64,000 bases of DNA. Source: Flaccisagitta enflata. Taxonomy: Eukaryota; Chaetognatha; Sagittoidea; Aphragmophora. Numbering within the stretch: the first letter of the stretch is position 1; each line of letters begins with the position of its first letter. The DNA is taken from assembly GCA_965153355.1 (NCBI GenBank), contig OZ231127.1, positions 7,812,001 through 7,876,000 of the forward strand, written 5' to 3'. The position numbers were made by a program, and so were the translations under genes. Shown in pieces: positions 11,401 to 22,483 of this stretch. The notes below the pieces were generated by a model. It was not told the DNA's origin, searched no databases, and saw only the letters and a list, made by a program, of their open reading frames with translations.

Positions 11401-12144
11401 GCCTAATCATTGCTTGGATGTGAAACCCTCCCCAAGAATTCGATTTTACGAGCTTTTTTTATCCTTCTAACTCAAATTTTAATCAGTATCATCGTCAAAT
11501 CAAGCCTATGCTAGCCAGAAAAAAAAACACAAAAAATCGACCCGATTCATTTGTGTTTTGGTGACTCAGGAAGATTGTTTACAAACACTGAAAATCGACC
11601 CGATCAATCAACCAGTCGATTAGTTCGTGACACCTCTGCTACAGCGTACAGCGTAGTAACGACTAGTAACGTCCCCGTAACACTGCAAATTAAACCATTT
11701 CCGACATTCAATATAACTTTATACGGACGCAACTCTAAAAGCCACTTTTCGGTCGGTCGCAAAGATATTCCGCCGCTGCCCATCAGTCCGTTTTAACTTT
11801 GCAATACTCGTTTTGCAGGCGTTGACGTTGCTTTGTGGATTGGTTCGATACCTGACAAATTCTCCTCTTGGTTTAGGAAAACTGTTAAGTATTCACACAC
11901 ACACAAGTAGCATTGCTGTCATTTACACAGATACTTAGAAGGAGCTGGCACTACTGCGGTGGGTGAGATTAAATCAAACCATTTCGATCTTATACTACGT
12001 TTTTATCAACTTCATTCATCCAGTTAAATCTTATTCGCAGAAGAACACATGCAAAACGACGTTCTAATGTTTGAATACGCACTAGTTGTCCTCATTTCTT
12101 TTGCAACCGTATAACACCCCTTCCATAATAAAGCGAACTGGAAA

Positions 12145-13680
12145 AAGCTTCAAAATTACAGTCCCCGACTGGGGACTGTAATTTTTGAAGCTTTCTCGTT
12201 GCATAAACGCAACTCGATGAGATACACGACAAAACAGCAATTTCAAAAAGAAAAAAAATATTCAGTATTGTTTTAATGATGACAAAACTTGATAATGATA
12301 ACAATAGTGGATGATGATGATGATGACAACAATGAATGATAATAACAACAAAAATCAAAGAAAAAAAAATATTCAAAAATTTTTGAAAAAAATTAAAAAA
12401 AAAAAATCAAAAAAATTTTTCAAAAAAAATTTTCAAAAAAAAATTAAAAAAAAATTTCAAAAAAAAATTAAAAAAAATTTTCAAAAAAATTTTCAAATTT
12501 TTTTCTAAAATTTCTTTAAAAAATTTAGTAGATGAAGATGATGACAGTGGATGAAGATGATGACAGTGGATGACGATGATGACAGTGGATGACGATGATG
12601 ACAGTAGTTGAAGATGATGACAGTAGTTGAAGATGATGACAGTAGTTGAAGATGATGACAGTAGTTGAAGATGATGACAGTAGTTGAAGATGATGACAGT
12701 AGTTGAAGATGATGACAGTAGTTGAAGATGATGACAGTAGTTGAAGATGATGACAGTAGTTGAAGATGATGACAGTAGTTGAAGATGATGACAGTAGTTG
12801 AAGATGATGACAATAGTTGAAGATGATGACAGTAGTTGAAGATGATGACAGTAGTTGAAGATGATGACAGTAGTTGAAGATGATGACAGTAGTTGAAGAT
12901 GATGACAGTAGTTGAAGATGATGACAGTAGCTGAAGATGATGACAGTAGTTGAAGATGATGACAGTAGCTGAAGATGATGACAGGAGTTGAAGATGAATC
13001 CTGAAATCCATGATGGCAAACTTAATGAAAAAAATTCAAAAAAAAAAGTTTAAAAAAAAAAAGTTTAAAAAAAAAAAAATTCAAAAATTTTTTTTTTTAA
13101 AAATTTTTAAAATTTTTTTAAAGTTGAAGATGATGACAGTAGTTGAAGATGATGACAGTAGTTGAAGATGATGACAGTAGTTGAAGATGGCAAACTTAAA
13201 GAAAAAAAAATGAATGAGCAAGTAAAAAAATTCACATAAGTTTACTACCCTCTGCCTATGTAAATCGCCTAAGTCCCAGTAACATATTACTACATAAATA
13301 AATTAGCTAATATCTCATGAACCAGACTTCAGATTTAATTCAAATTTTGCAGGGGCTGATTATTCAGTGACCCTTACTTGTATACCAAATTAAAAAAAAA
13401 TTCACATAGGTTTACTACCCTCTGCCTATGTAAATCGCCTAAGTCCAGTAAAATATTACCATAAAAATAATAGGCAAAGGGTAGTAAAAGTTAGTGAATT
13501 TTTCTGAAAATTGGTACACAAGCTCCTATTGACCTATAAACAACACCAGCAAAGTTTCATAAAATTCTGAAGTCTGGTTCAAAAAATATGAGAGGGTTTT
13601 AAACAAACGAACAAACAGACAGACTACACATCACTGCTACTTCATAGTCACCGACGAAAACTGTTCGTCGGGGACAAAAA
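12145..13680 (+). mobile_element. Family G element, copy 1, carrying a 19-bp minisatellite
   Basis: It opens with a ~21-bp-armed hairpin around AGTCCCCGACTGGGGACT (12145-12192). An A-rich spacer, the 19-bp minisatellite and two copies of a ~170-bp unit follow (TTTACTACCCTCTGCCTATG, CGCCTAAGTCC). It closes with a hairpin at 13647-13675 (CCGACGAAAACTGTTCGTCGG without its outer bases) followed by AAAAA. GTCCCCGAC at the 5' end is the reverse complement of GTCGGGGAC in the last arm. Confidence 0.75.
12535..13003. repeat. 19-bp minisatellite, about 25 copies
   Basis: The unit is GATGATGACAGTAGTTGAA. Three or four further copies lie at 13123-13188. The two long minus-strand frames (HHLQLLSSSSTT type) are products of the period, not genes. 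Confidence 0.95.
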
Positions 13681-13854
13681 GAAAGAAAGACAGAAAAGGA
13701 CAAGGAAAGAAAAATTGGGAAAGACCCATACAATCGCTTTAGTAGCGATCAACAAAGCACAAAGGATCATTAGGTTGCACCGGAAATTTCTCTACATTGC
13801 GATGAAAAATGTTTTTCTTGCAGAGAAAATTGAAACAATTAAGATAAACAAAAT

Positions 13855-14325
13855 AACTATGGCAAAATTAAAAAGCGAACAACTTGTTTGCCAATGTTTC
13901 ACATCCAAGCAAGGAGAAAAACATAGCAAAATCCATGACCATTTTGAAGATCTGCGAAAGATCTTTTAAGTGAGACCCTGCTGAATGTTGTAGCTTCATC
14001 CATTTAGAAATGGCATTAGAATGAAGACAGGTGGTCAAGAGTCTGGAAATTCGCTACACCATTTTCATGGGTTATCTTTATTCTAACATAAAAATTAAAC
14101 GCACTGAGTTATTAATTCGTTCTTGGCGCCATTTTAAAGAAAATTTGAAGCTCTTTAATTTGCTCATGGATAAAAAGTAGCTACGATAATCCTGAGCTGC
14201 ATAATTGACAAAAACAGAAAGACTACAATTCGTCATTGGAAAAAATTGAAATAAGCACTCTTTTCAATCAGCGATTTACTTCTTCAAACCATTGCCATTT
14301 CTAAACGAAATAATGTTGATGTCAG
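13855..14325. repeat. Dispersed repeat Y (same head as X, body inverted)
   Basis: The head (AATCCATGACCATTTTGAAG, TTGTAGCTTCATCC) is collinear with X. The body, bounded by TTTAGAAATGGCA at 13998-14015 and its inverse TGCCATTTCTAAA near 14293-14306, runs opposite to X. It lies between two family G elements. Confidence 0.65.
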
Positions 14326-14330
14326 AAGTT

Positions 14331-15595
14331 AATGATGATTACAGTAGTTGAAGATGAATCTTGAAATCCATGATGGCAAACCTAAAAAAAAACACAAATT
14401 TTTAAAAAAAATTTCAAAAAAATTCTACAAAAAAAATTTCAAAAAAAATAAAAAATTTTAAATTGTTTCAAAAAAATTTTTAAAAAATTTTCAATAAATT
14501 TTTTCAAAAAAATTTTCAATAAATTCTTTCAAAAAAAATTTCAAAAAAATTTCAAAAAAATTTCAAAAAAATTTTCAAAAAAATTTTTCAAAAAAAATTT
14601 CAAATACCTGGAAGTCCATGGCGGCATACCTTGAAGACCATGGTGGCATACCTTGAAGACCATGGTGGCATACCTTGAAGACCATGGTGGCATACCTTGC
14701 AGTCCGTGGTGGCATACCTAGAAGTCCGTGGTGGCATACCTAGAAGTCCGTGGTGGCATACCTAGAAGTCCGTGGTGGCATACCTAGAAGTCCATGGTGG
14801 CATACCTATTAGTCCGTGGTGGCATACCTAGAAGTCCGTGGTGGCATACCTTGAAGTCCATGATGGCATAACTTGAGATCCATGATGGCATACCTTATGA
14901 TCCATGATGGCAAACCTATAGAAAAACAGAATGTTATGAATGAACAAGTAAAAATTTTCATCAATCAAATCCATTTTATAAATTGCTTAAGTCCTAGTAA
15001 CATATTACTACATAAATAAATAAATAAATAGAAAAAAAAAGCTAATATCTCATACACCAGACCTCAGATTTAATTCAAATTTTGCAGGGGCTGTTGAATT
15101 GACATCCTTTACTAGTATACCAAATTAAAAAAAAAATTCACATGCCTTTACTACCCTTTGCCTATGTAAATTGCCTAAGTCCTAGTAACATAGTACTATA
15201 TAAATAAGGTAATATCTCATGAACCAGACCTCAGATTTAATTCAAATTTTGCAGGGGTTGTTTGTTTAATACCCTGTGCTTGTATACCAAATTAAAAAAA
15301 AATTCACATAGGTTTACTACCCTCTACCTATGGAAATCGCCTAAGTCTAGTAAAATATTACTACAAAAATAATAGGCAAAGGGTAGTAAAAGTTTATGAA
15401 TTTTTCTGAAAATTGGTACACAAGCTCCCATTGACATAAAAATACCACTGGTAAAGTTTCATGAACTTCTGAGGTCTGGTTCAAAAGATATGAGAAGGTT
15501 TTAAACGACGACGACAAACAAACGAACAAACAAACAGACTACGTATCAATGCTACTTCATAGTCACCGACGAAAACTGTTCGTCGGGGACAAAAA
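14331..15595 (+). mobile_element. Family G element, copy 2, 5' truncated, carrying a 22-bp minisatellite
   Basis: Begins within the 19-bp motif (ACAGTAGTTGAAGATGA), then an A-rich spacer, a 22-bp minisatellite and three ~170-bp units (ATTCACATAGGTTTACTACC, CTGAGGTCTGGTTCA). The terminal hairpin is at 15562-15590 and is followed by AAAAAA. The 5' hairpin is missing. Confidence 0.7.
14610..14915. repeat. 22-bp minisatellite, about 14 copies
   Basis: The unit is CATACCTTGAAGACCATGGT plus GG, with a second variant ATACCTAGAAGTCCGTGGTG. Confidence 0.92.
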
Positions 15596-15689
15596 ATGAT
15601 CCAAATAGATAGTAAAAATGCTTTCAGAGTGATGAAGTTTGACACAGAGTTAGCTAAGATGTAGTACTTTGACGCAGTAAAGCGATATA

Positions 15690-16385
15690 GGGGACTTTCC
15701 TGCATGTTGCGGGAGATGGAGGGTCTTTCACCAGCAGTGCAGCATCAGATTATTGCCGATTTCTACAGGAAAAATGTTTCAATGGGGAAGACGTATACTT
15801 TCCAGCATTTTGAGAAGATGGGATGCAAATAAACCGCCATATATCGGGTAAAGAGGTAAAATGATGCCGGAGAGTCATTACACTCTTTTCTTTTTATTAG
15901 AACATGTTTTTTTTTTTGAGGCTCAATGTTCTTAATTCTAGGGCGATTTGAGCCTCAAATTGTTCTTGGGATGTTTTTACTTTTTTTATTGCCAGCTTAG
16001 ATAGGAATGTTCTTTTCTTGGTTATTTAACACTGATCGCCTATTGAAAGGTTGAGAAAACTATTGTATTAATCACAAATAAATCAAATTTAAGTGTAAAT
16101 TGTAAAACTAATTGATGTCAACCTTTGCAATAACACGGTCATTATTTCTAAGTATGCTGCAGTTCCTTTATTAGCCTTGCAAAAAAAAGAAGAATGTCTT
16201 TGTGATCCCTCATGTTGTGAGGCTGACGATGTTCTTACGATTGTTCTTATTTTTTTCAACATCTGAGCCTCAATGTTCTTGTAAACAAGGTTCTTAGTCA
16301 AAGAAAAGAGTGTAGCGCAGTAGGAGGGGCAAGGAAAGCTGTATAAACTGACGAAAGCCCATGAAAAGGTGACATATTGAGATCA
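15690..16385 (+). pseudogene. Relic of a Tc1/mariner-type transposase helix-turn-helix, split by a MITE
   Basis: Before 15880 the frame reads IIADFYRKNVSMGKTYTFQ, then HFEKMGCK, a stop, TAIYRV, KR, a stop and NDAGES. This is the pattern of a DNA-transposon HTH (TVxHFxKMG-xxxTIYRxxKR). After the MITE at 16315 the same frame resumes as EGQGKLYKLTKAHEKV, matching the G-R-P-x-K-L-T linker. At least three stops and the absence of a DDE domain show that it is dead. Confidence 0.6.
15881..16312. mobile_element. Tc1/mariner-like MITE (CACTCTTTTCTTT ends) inserted in the transposase relic
   Basis: Inverted ends CACTCTTTTCTTT, flanked by TA at 15879-15880 and 16313-16314. Inside are GAGGCTCAATGTTCTTA and its inverse, the signature of a family also seen at 16720-17147, 37030-37821 and 41213-42081. 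Confidence 0.82.
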
Positions 16386-16719
16386 TGGCCAGAGCAGGCC
16401 CTTACGCAATCTTTTGCTAATTTGCGTAATTGAGCTCATTTTTGAGTCATTTTTTGCATTATGCTCATGAAATTTACTGATGTTGATGTTTTACATTGTT
16501 TGAATTGATCATACTTGTATTCATTAACCCTTAAACAGCGCCCTGTTATCCCAGTTCGCCTAATTATGGAAGGGGTGTTAATTCTTTCATAACGGGCGTA
16601 GTTCCAACTGTAATTGACTGTATTTCGAATAAGCGCGATTAGAATAAAAAAAGGTATGTGTAGACTTCAATGTGCAAATGAGGATCTTATCGCCAATAAT
16701 GCCCATAAAAAAGCACCGT

Positions 16720-17147
16720 CCGCACATGTCTCCATTTTATAAGAACATTGTTTTTTTAAGTGAGCCTCAGCATTCTTATTTTTAACCTTGTTTTGAGGCT
16801 CAAGCGTTCTTAACATGTTCTTATTTTTGACTAATAAGATTTCTTTATAATTATATGTTTATATTATTGTAATGAAATGATTTTAGCAATTGTTAAAAAA
16901 AGATTTTATTACATAAAAAGAAATGTAAGATTGATATTTGATGAAAAATAAATTGTATCTTAAAAATCATTATCATTTGAAATATCAATCATTTTAGGGT
17001 TTTCATCTAATTTCACTAGTTTTTTTGAAAAATATTATTCTTATCTTCAAATCTGAGGCTCAGCATGTTCTTAAGATGTTCTTATTTTTTGGCCAAATCT
17101 GAGGTTGATGTTCTTATAAACAGTGTTCTTACAAAAAGAAAAGCGTG
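16720..17147. mobile_element. MITE of the TTCTTATA...GAGCCTCAG family
   Basis: Right end GAAAAGCGTG followed by TA. The subterminal TGTTCTTATAAACAGTGTTC and GAGGCTCAGCATGTTC have inverse counterparts near the left end (TTTTATAAGAACATTG, GAGCCTCAGCATTC). The left terminus is mutated. Confidence 0.65.
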
Positions 17148-17159
17148 TATTCTTAGGGC

Positions 17160-17652
17160 GGTTGCATTTACCAGTGAGTGGAGAATAACCCCGTGTTCCA
17201 ACCCATATGGAACTGCGTCAGGATGTGTTCAAACAGGTCGACCCTCAACCAGCTGAGAAGTTGGATGAATTCAATTTATGCCATTTTTGGTTTGACGCGA
17301 TTAAAAAAATATAGAGAGCGTTTAATGCACGGTGACCGACAACGTATAACAGTGAAGCTACGGTCACGATATAAAAATACAGGTTAATGGGTCATTCTCT
17401 GTCGTGGACAGAAAGCGAAAGTTCCTTCCATCGAAATGCGATGCGCCAACATCGAGTGTTGCTTCATGATATGACAAGGAAAACAAAGTAGCAATCTCGC
17501 TTCGCAACGAGCGTGAAATGGAGCACCATGAAGACATCCATATTAAATTCTTTATACACACTTTACGGATGTATGCATGATTGTATGTATATACATATCT
17601 TCATATATACTTCATGTATTCGCCAGCAATAAAAGCAACAAAAGCGACAGGA
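17160..17652. other. Unclassified stretch
   Basis: Contains short protein-like frames, for example RQDVFKQVDPQPAEKLDEF on the plus strand near 17220-17275. No family is recognised. It may be further relic of the transposon around it. Confidence 0.3.
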
Positions 17653-17660
17653 CGTATGAC

Positions 17661-18327
17661 CAGGCCTTTTTTTAGAGCGAGCCCGCGAGCCATTGGCTCT
17701 CTATTTTGCTGCCGGGCTCTCTGGTTTTGCTGGCTCTGAGCCCGGCTGGCTCTCTAAAATTGAAACCATGTTTTGAACTCAAATTGTGAGACTCTTGTAA
17801 AATCATAAGAGGAAAACACAAGTTAAGAGAGACTACCATAGTCATCTCGTCAAATTTAAATGTATCAACAAATAAATCATCTCATTTTTTTATGTGATGA
17901 TTTTTGCTTTCTTTAAGTCCGATTTATTTCTATCATGAGAGAGGTGTAAGATTACCATAAAAAGATGACAGTGTCATGAAGCTGATACCTTTTTTCGAGT
18001 CGTTTGCACGCTACTCTATAACCTACTATGTTGGAAAGTCTGTTGGTCTGTCCATCTGTTAGTCCGTTCATTCATTAGTCCTTCTGATGCTCTATTGGTC
18101 AGTGACACTTTTTTTCTGCATTTACAAGTTATTTCAATGTCACTTCTCCTGCCCAAATGTTTTGTAGCAAATTTTCTCACTACCCCTGCACGCCCAAACA
18201 CAATATAGGTAGCCTTCCATCCAGATTTGTTTTCTTGCCGGGCTCGCTGTTTTGCCGTCGGGCTCTGTAGAATTGTGAGGAGAGAGCCCGGTTGGCTCTG
18301 CCCAAAAAATCACTAAAAAAAGGCCTG
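17661..18327. mobile_element. hAT-type MITE with 8-bp target-site duplication
   Basis: Perfect 15-bp inverted ends CAGGCCTTTTTTTAG, and an exact 8-bp duplication CGTATGAC at 17653-17660 and 18328-18335. The CAG terminus and 8-bp duplication are hAT superfamily hallmarks. Subterminal GGCTCTC/GAGAGCC repeats occur at both ends. It carries a decayed family A element at about 17998-18235. There is no transposase. Confidence 0.9.
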
Positions 18328-18589
18328 CGTATGACTATTCCACAATTTCAGGCGAATTTCGAGCGATGAAATTAGAATGATATTGCACGAGTTCATAAAA
18401 CGTTTTTCATGATCTACCTAAGAGATCACTGAGAGATTTGTTGCCTAAGGAATCGCGGAATTATTTTTGGCTCTCCCAGCTATTGTAACCGAAAATCAGT
18501 CACAATGCATCATTGACTGCTGTTTTGTTACTTGGCATATGTCTAGAGAGATATTCCTTCACTGTACAGGCAGATGTAAGAGTCAGTAT

Positions 18590-19170
18590 GCAATTAGAAT
18601 ACTGTAATTGAAGCAGCAGGGTCTCTTCAGCCTGGTTCCTTAACCGCTGCTAGTATCGGATTCGACGCCCGATAGAATTTGATGTCATTTTTGCATGATG
18701 AGAAGAAACCTTTAACGTTGACGATGGTCGTGCCGAGATACGTGACAGAATTGGCATATTTCAAAGCGATACAGTTGAGCATGACCGGTGCCAAAGATTC
18801 ATTCTCTATTCGACTTTTTGAAAAAAAGCATGACCTTAGTCTTAGATTCTTTTAAAGTTGAAAGAAAGGCTAGGTACTGTGAAGTACTCAGAACCAAACA
18901 TGTTTATTAGTTTATTCAGTGCCAACCTCGTCGGTGCCATTATAACTGTCATTCGCAAACATTAGCAGACCGAGAAAGTAGCCAAACATGTGACAGCCTA
19001 TTTCTAGTTGACGAAGAAATTTACTAAGATCATCAAAGTTGATGCCGAAAAAATCCGGACATACTGACACGCGTAGTTTTCATTGTGTTAAGATGACAAG
19101 CGTTGCCCTAATTCGAGAGTGAGTCCAATATTCATCGTAAGACTAAGAAGGCGGTGGACCATGGAACATA
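18590..19170 (-). pseudogene. Degraded LINE reverse transcriptase fragment
   Basis: Between about 19070 and 18925 one minus frame reads VSVCPDFFGINFDDLSKF, then GCHMFGYFLGLLMFANDS. This corresponds to the RT pattern GVLSPxLFxxYIDDL...GCxxxxxxxGxLLYADD, with FADD decayed to FAND. Further on, a shifted frame gives ESKTKVMLFFKK, the typical K-T-K-x-M-x-F segment after the catalytic block. Stops and frameshifts are frequent. The clade is uncertain. Confidence 0.6.
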
Positions 19171-19575
19171 CGATTCCACATATAAACCAAGATTTGTTTT
19201 ACAAAATACCTTTAATAATCCATGCGCGAAGAGCATGAATTCTCTACATAGCTACATAATGGACTCAAACAGTAAATTTTAGCAAGATTATTCAGAGCTG
19301 ATAAGACTGATTTGGGTCGCAAAGGGGGGTGAAGCGGGGGGGGGGGGAAGGGGGAACCGCCCACGTCACTAGAAACTGAAGAATAAGAGAATGCCAAACT
19401 TCCTTGATCAAATGTTTTTATCTAATGGTCATCAACAGCTACAAATCATAACCTCTACTTACACCTTGGTATGGTTAGCTGAAATACTTTTCTCTTTTCT
19501 AACTAATCCTGCTTAACTAGATCAAGGAAAACCGATGGAGGCGCAAAGAGGCGGCAGACCTACTTAAGAAAACTC

Positions 19576-19870
19576 ATTTTTAGATGCGTCCTCGCATCTC
19601 TATAGTAGGCTGTGTCCGGCGGTTTGTTGGTCGGTTGGGTGGTCAGTCAGTAACGCATTCAATAAAAACATCCGAATCAAGCATTTTTTCAACAGATAAG
19701 TGGTTCTAACTCACTAAAAGAAGCATACGTCAAGTAATTCATTCATTCTATCATTTTTTAAATCGCAAATAACATTCATTTGTAAAAAAACATTCATTCA
19801 TAAAAAACATTCATTCATAAAAGACGTTCATTCAAAGAGGACGCTTCGTTGGCCCACTTGGCCTTGTTTA
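19576..19870 (-). mobile_element. Family C element, copy 1
   Basis: Starts TTTTTAGATGCGTCCTCGCA (hairpin GATGCG-TCCT-CGCATC), then TAGGCTGTGTCCGGCGG, GTAACGCATTCA, an ATTCATTCATAAAA-rich middle, and GAGGACGCTTCGTTGGCC and GGCCTTGTT at the other end. Confidence 0.8.
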
Positions 19871-20259
19871 CGAGGAAACGCTCTCCCCAAAGATGGACTG
19901 CTAACCCCACTGTGGATCCATCGCAGCGTAATCATTTCAATGTCTAATATAAATCCATATAGCCATGAACAACAAAAAAGAAATTGTGAGAAAAATCAAA
20001 CAAAATTTGAAAATCAACGAGTGAACGCAATACCCAAAACTTCCAACCAAGCAAAAAAAAAAACAAAAAAAACAAAACAAACAAACAAAAAAAACACCAC
20101 ATTGTGACGCGCTATGACGCTAGCTAAAAATAATATCGTTCCATAATCCATATGTCATTATGTTTTTTGCGATTCCAGTAAAAACCATCAATGAATGAAT
20201 CAAAGGGAAAATATAATTGCCAAAACTAAAACCATTCTAACTTTCGCTTTCCCAAAATC

Positions 20260-20700
20260 ATCCCTTACACCCCCACTTGGGTGTGTTAATATGCAAAGGT
20301 GTTTTGATGACTATCAATACCAAACAATATAAATATTTTAATTCTTTTTTAATTTCAATTTATCTTTTTTTCAATTATACTCTTGTCCACCCTTATGCGA
20401 CTAGGGTAGTCATATATATCCAGCCTTGCTGATTTAATATCAATGTTATTGCTCATAAACATAATCGTCTTAGTATTCAGATATTTTGATTTTATTTCTA
20501 GATGCAACAAAGTAAAAGTTTTTTATTATTAAAATCACAAAACTAAGTGTAAACCAAAAAAATATATATACATTTTCCTTTGATAAAAAAAATGAAAAAA
20601 ATTTACAAATTAAAAATTCTATTTTTTTCATGGTTTTATATCGATGATCTGATAAAAAATACATTTTGCATATTGACACACCCGACTCCCTACCCCCTTT
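20260..20700. repeat. AT-rich inverted repeat with GGGTGTGTTAATATGC ends
   Basis: GGGTGTGTTAATATGCAAA near 20280 and its near-inverse TTTTGCATATTGACACACCC near 20665-20685. Related ends occur in the element at 52664-53655. The interior is low complexity. Confidence 0.5.
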
Positions 20701-21299
20701 TACATGAATAAAGAGGGGGAGGATAGAATAAAGAACTAAGTACATCTGGAAAAACACCAATTCTCGTCAAAAAAATTCAGCAATCGGCACAACTAAATGA
20801 CTTATACAGAGTGTAGTTAAACAGATTTCATATCGATGGCGTCAACAGTTCTACCTCTACAAGCAATTTTAGCAGGAATGCAAGTTATTGTCCGTAATTG
20901 TTTTTTTTGGGATTGTGGGGAGGAGGAGGGAATCCAGGGGATTCGATTTCACGCTAATTTGGTAGTTGGAGGAGATCATTCTAAGAATTAGTTTTTGTTT
21001 TATTGTCAATTTGGATGCCCCGTCGGCGTTTTTTTTTTTTTTTTTTTTTAATGCCGCTGCGACGTTTTGTTTTCATCGTCCAGATTTGTCTTTCTTTGGG
21101 ATGGCGAGCTGCGGCATTTTTGTGTTCGTCGCTCAGGTTTGTTTTTTGGTTGGCGCTGGGACGCTATTTTTCAGCCCAAACGTGGAGCCTTTCTCGATCT
21201 GCGTGATGCCTAGAAGTAATCGACGGCCAACGTACACTGGAACAAGTTGGGGGGGGGGGGAGAGAAGGGAGTCGATTTGGGATTGCATTTTGTAACAAA

Positions 21300-22096
21300 T
21301 ACGACAACACCAACAGCGCCACCTTCAACAACGCCACAACTACAAGTCTTCAACAACGCCACCATCTTCAACAACAAGAACAAGTGAACAACGCTACCTT
21401 TACAGCAACGTCGCCTTCAACAACAACAACACCGCCCCTGACCAGACCACCACCAACAGCACCTTCAACAAAAACTACGCCTTCATCAGCAACAACACCG
21501 CCTTCAACGTCAACCACACCACCACCTTTAACGACATCGACTATACCGCCATCACAACAATGCCGCCTCATCAATAACAACAACAACGCCGCCTCATCAA
21601 CAACAACAACAACAACAACGCCGCCTCACCAACAACAAAACAACAACGCCGCCTCATCAACAACAACAACAACAACAACGCCGCCTCATGAACAACAACA
21701 ACAACAACAACGCCGCCTCATGAACAACAACAAAAACAACAACGCCGCCTCATGAACAACAACGCCGCCTCAACAACAACAACGCAACAACAACAGCAAC
21801 AACAACAACGCCTCATCAACAACAACAACAACGCCGCCGCCTCATCAACAACAACAACAACGCCGCCTCATCAACAACAACAACATCAACAACGCCGCCT
21901 CATCAACAACACAACAACGACAACGCCTCATCAACAACAACAACAACAACAACGCCTCATCAACAACAACAACAACAAAGCCGCCTCATCAACAACAACA
22001 ACAACGCCGCCTCGGCAACAACAACAACGCCGCCTCACACCTCGTCAACAACAACAACGCCGCCTCACACCTCATCAACAACAACAACGCCGCCGC
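21300..22096. repeat. (CAA)n / CAACAACGCCGCCTCATCAA compound array
   Basis: Long array of CAA triplets with CGCCGCCTCAT inserts, reading Thr, Asn or Gln tracts in plus frames and Leu/Val in minus frames. The upper part (21989-22096) overlaps the end of the AGPAT reading frame. The plus-strand frames are not genes. Confidence 0.9.
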
Positions 22097-22483
22097 AATT
22101 GCTCTGAATTTATAGATATATTGAACACCCATGACAAACACACTCGTAAGCGAGTGAGGCATATCAGACATATCAAAGTAGGCATGATTCGAGAAAGGGA
22201 ACACACGCAATGCTCTCTCTCGCGCTTCCATCTTACGTATCAACGTAGCGATGAGAATGGTGGCGATGACGTAGGAACTTCCGGTGGCGACGAGTTGGAG
22301 GAGGTAAGAAATGAGCGGAGGAACGGTGAGCAGGGCCCACATCACGTGATTCGCCAACTGCCCCAGGGGCCTGTCTTGCTTGACGTTACGCAAACGAAGC
22401 CGGTCCTCTTCGTCGTTGTTGATGACCACGCCTTCTTCACTAACGAATCTCCCGTTTTGAACGAAGCTCTCGAATAGATTGTC
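21989..22483 (-). CDS. AGPAT3/4: AGPAT coding exon 7 (C-terminus, runs into a trinucleotide-like repeat)
   Basis: The exon starts [13 protein letters not shown] after acceptor CACAACAG, continuing LYREK as in the family (LYQEKD). A hydrophobic stretch at protein residues about 343-378 is the expected C-terminal membrane segment. The frame then runs about 80 residues further, and the last ~36 residues (LLLL/AA/RCE-type repeats) are encoded by the CAA/GCC-rich array at 21300-22096. It stops at TGA 21989-21991. Either the repeat is genuinely coding, or an unseen donor upstream removes it. A possible poly(A) signal (AATAAA, minus) lies at 20998-21003. Confidence 0.8.
   Translation of the reverse strand, partial: DNLFESFVQNGRFVSEEGVVINNDEEDRLRLRNVKQDRPLGQLANHVMWALLTVPPLISYLLQLVATGSSYVIATILIATLIRKMEARERALRVFPFSNHAYFDMSDMPHSLTSVFVMGVQYIYKFRAIAAALLLLMRCEAALLLLTRCEAALLLLPRRRCCCC

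Noticed and set aside
12505-13019. Overlapping minus-strand frames of 164-168 residues (HHLQLLSSSS)
   Set aside because: They read through a 19-bp minisatellite whose period leaves several frames open.
21384-22477. Asn/Thr/Gln-rich plus-strand proteins of 123 and 241 residues
   Set aside because: CAA/GCC array. The end of the longer frame is antisense to AGPAT exon 7.
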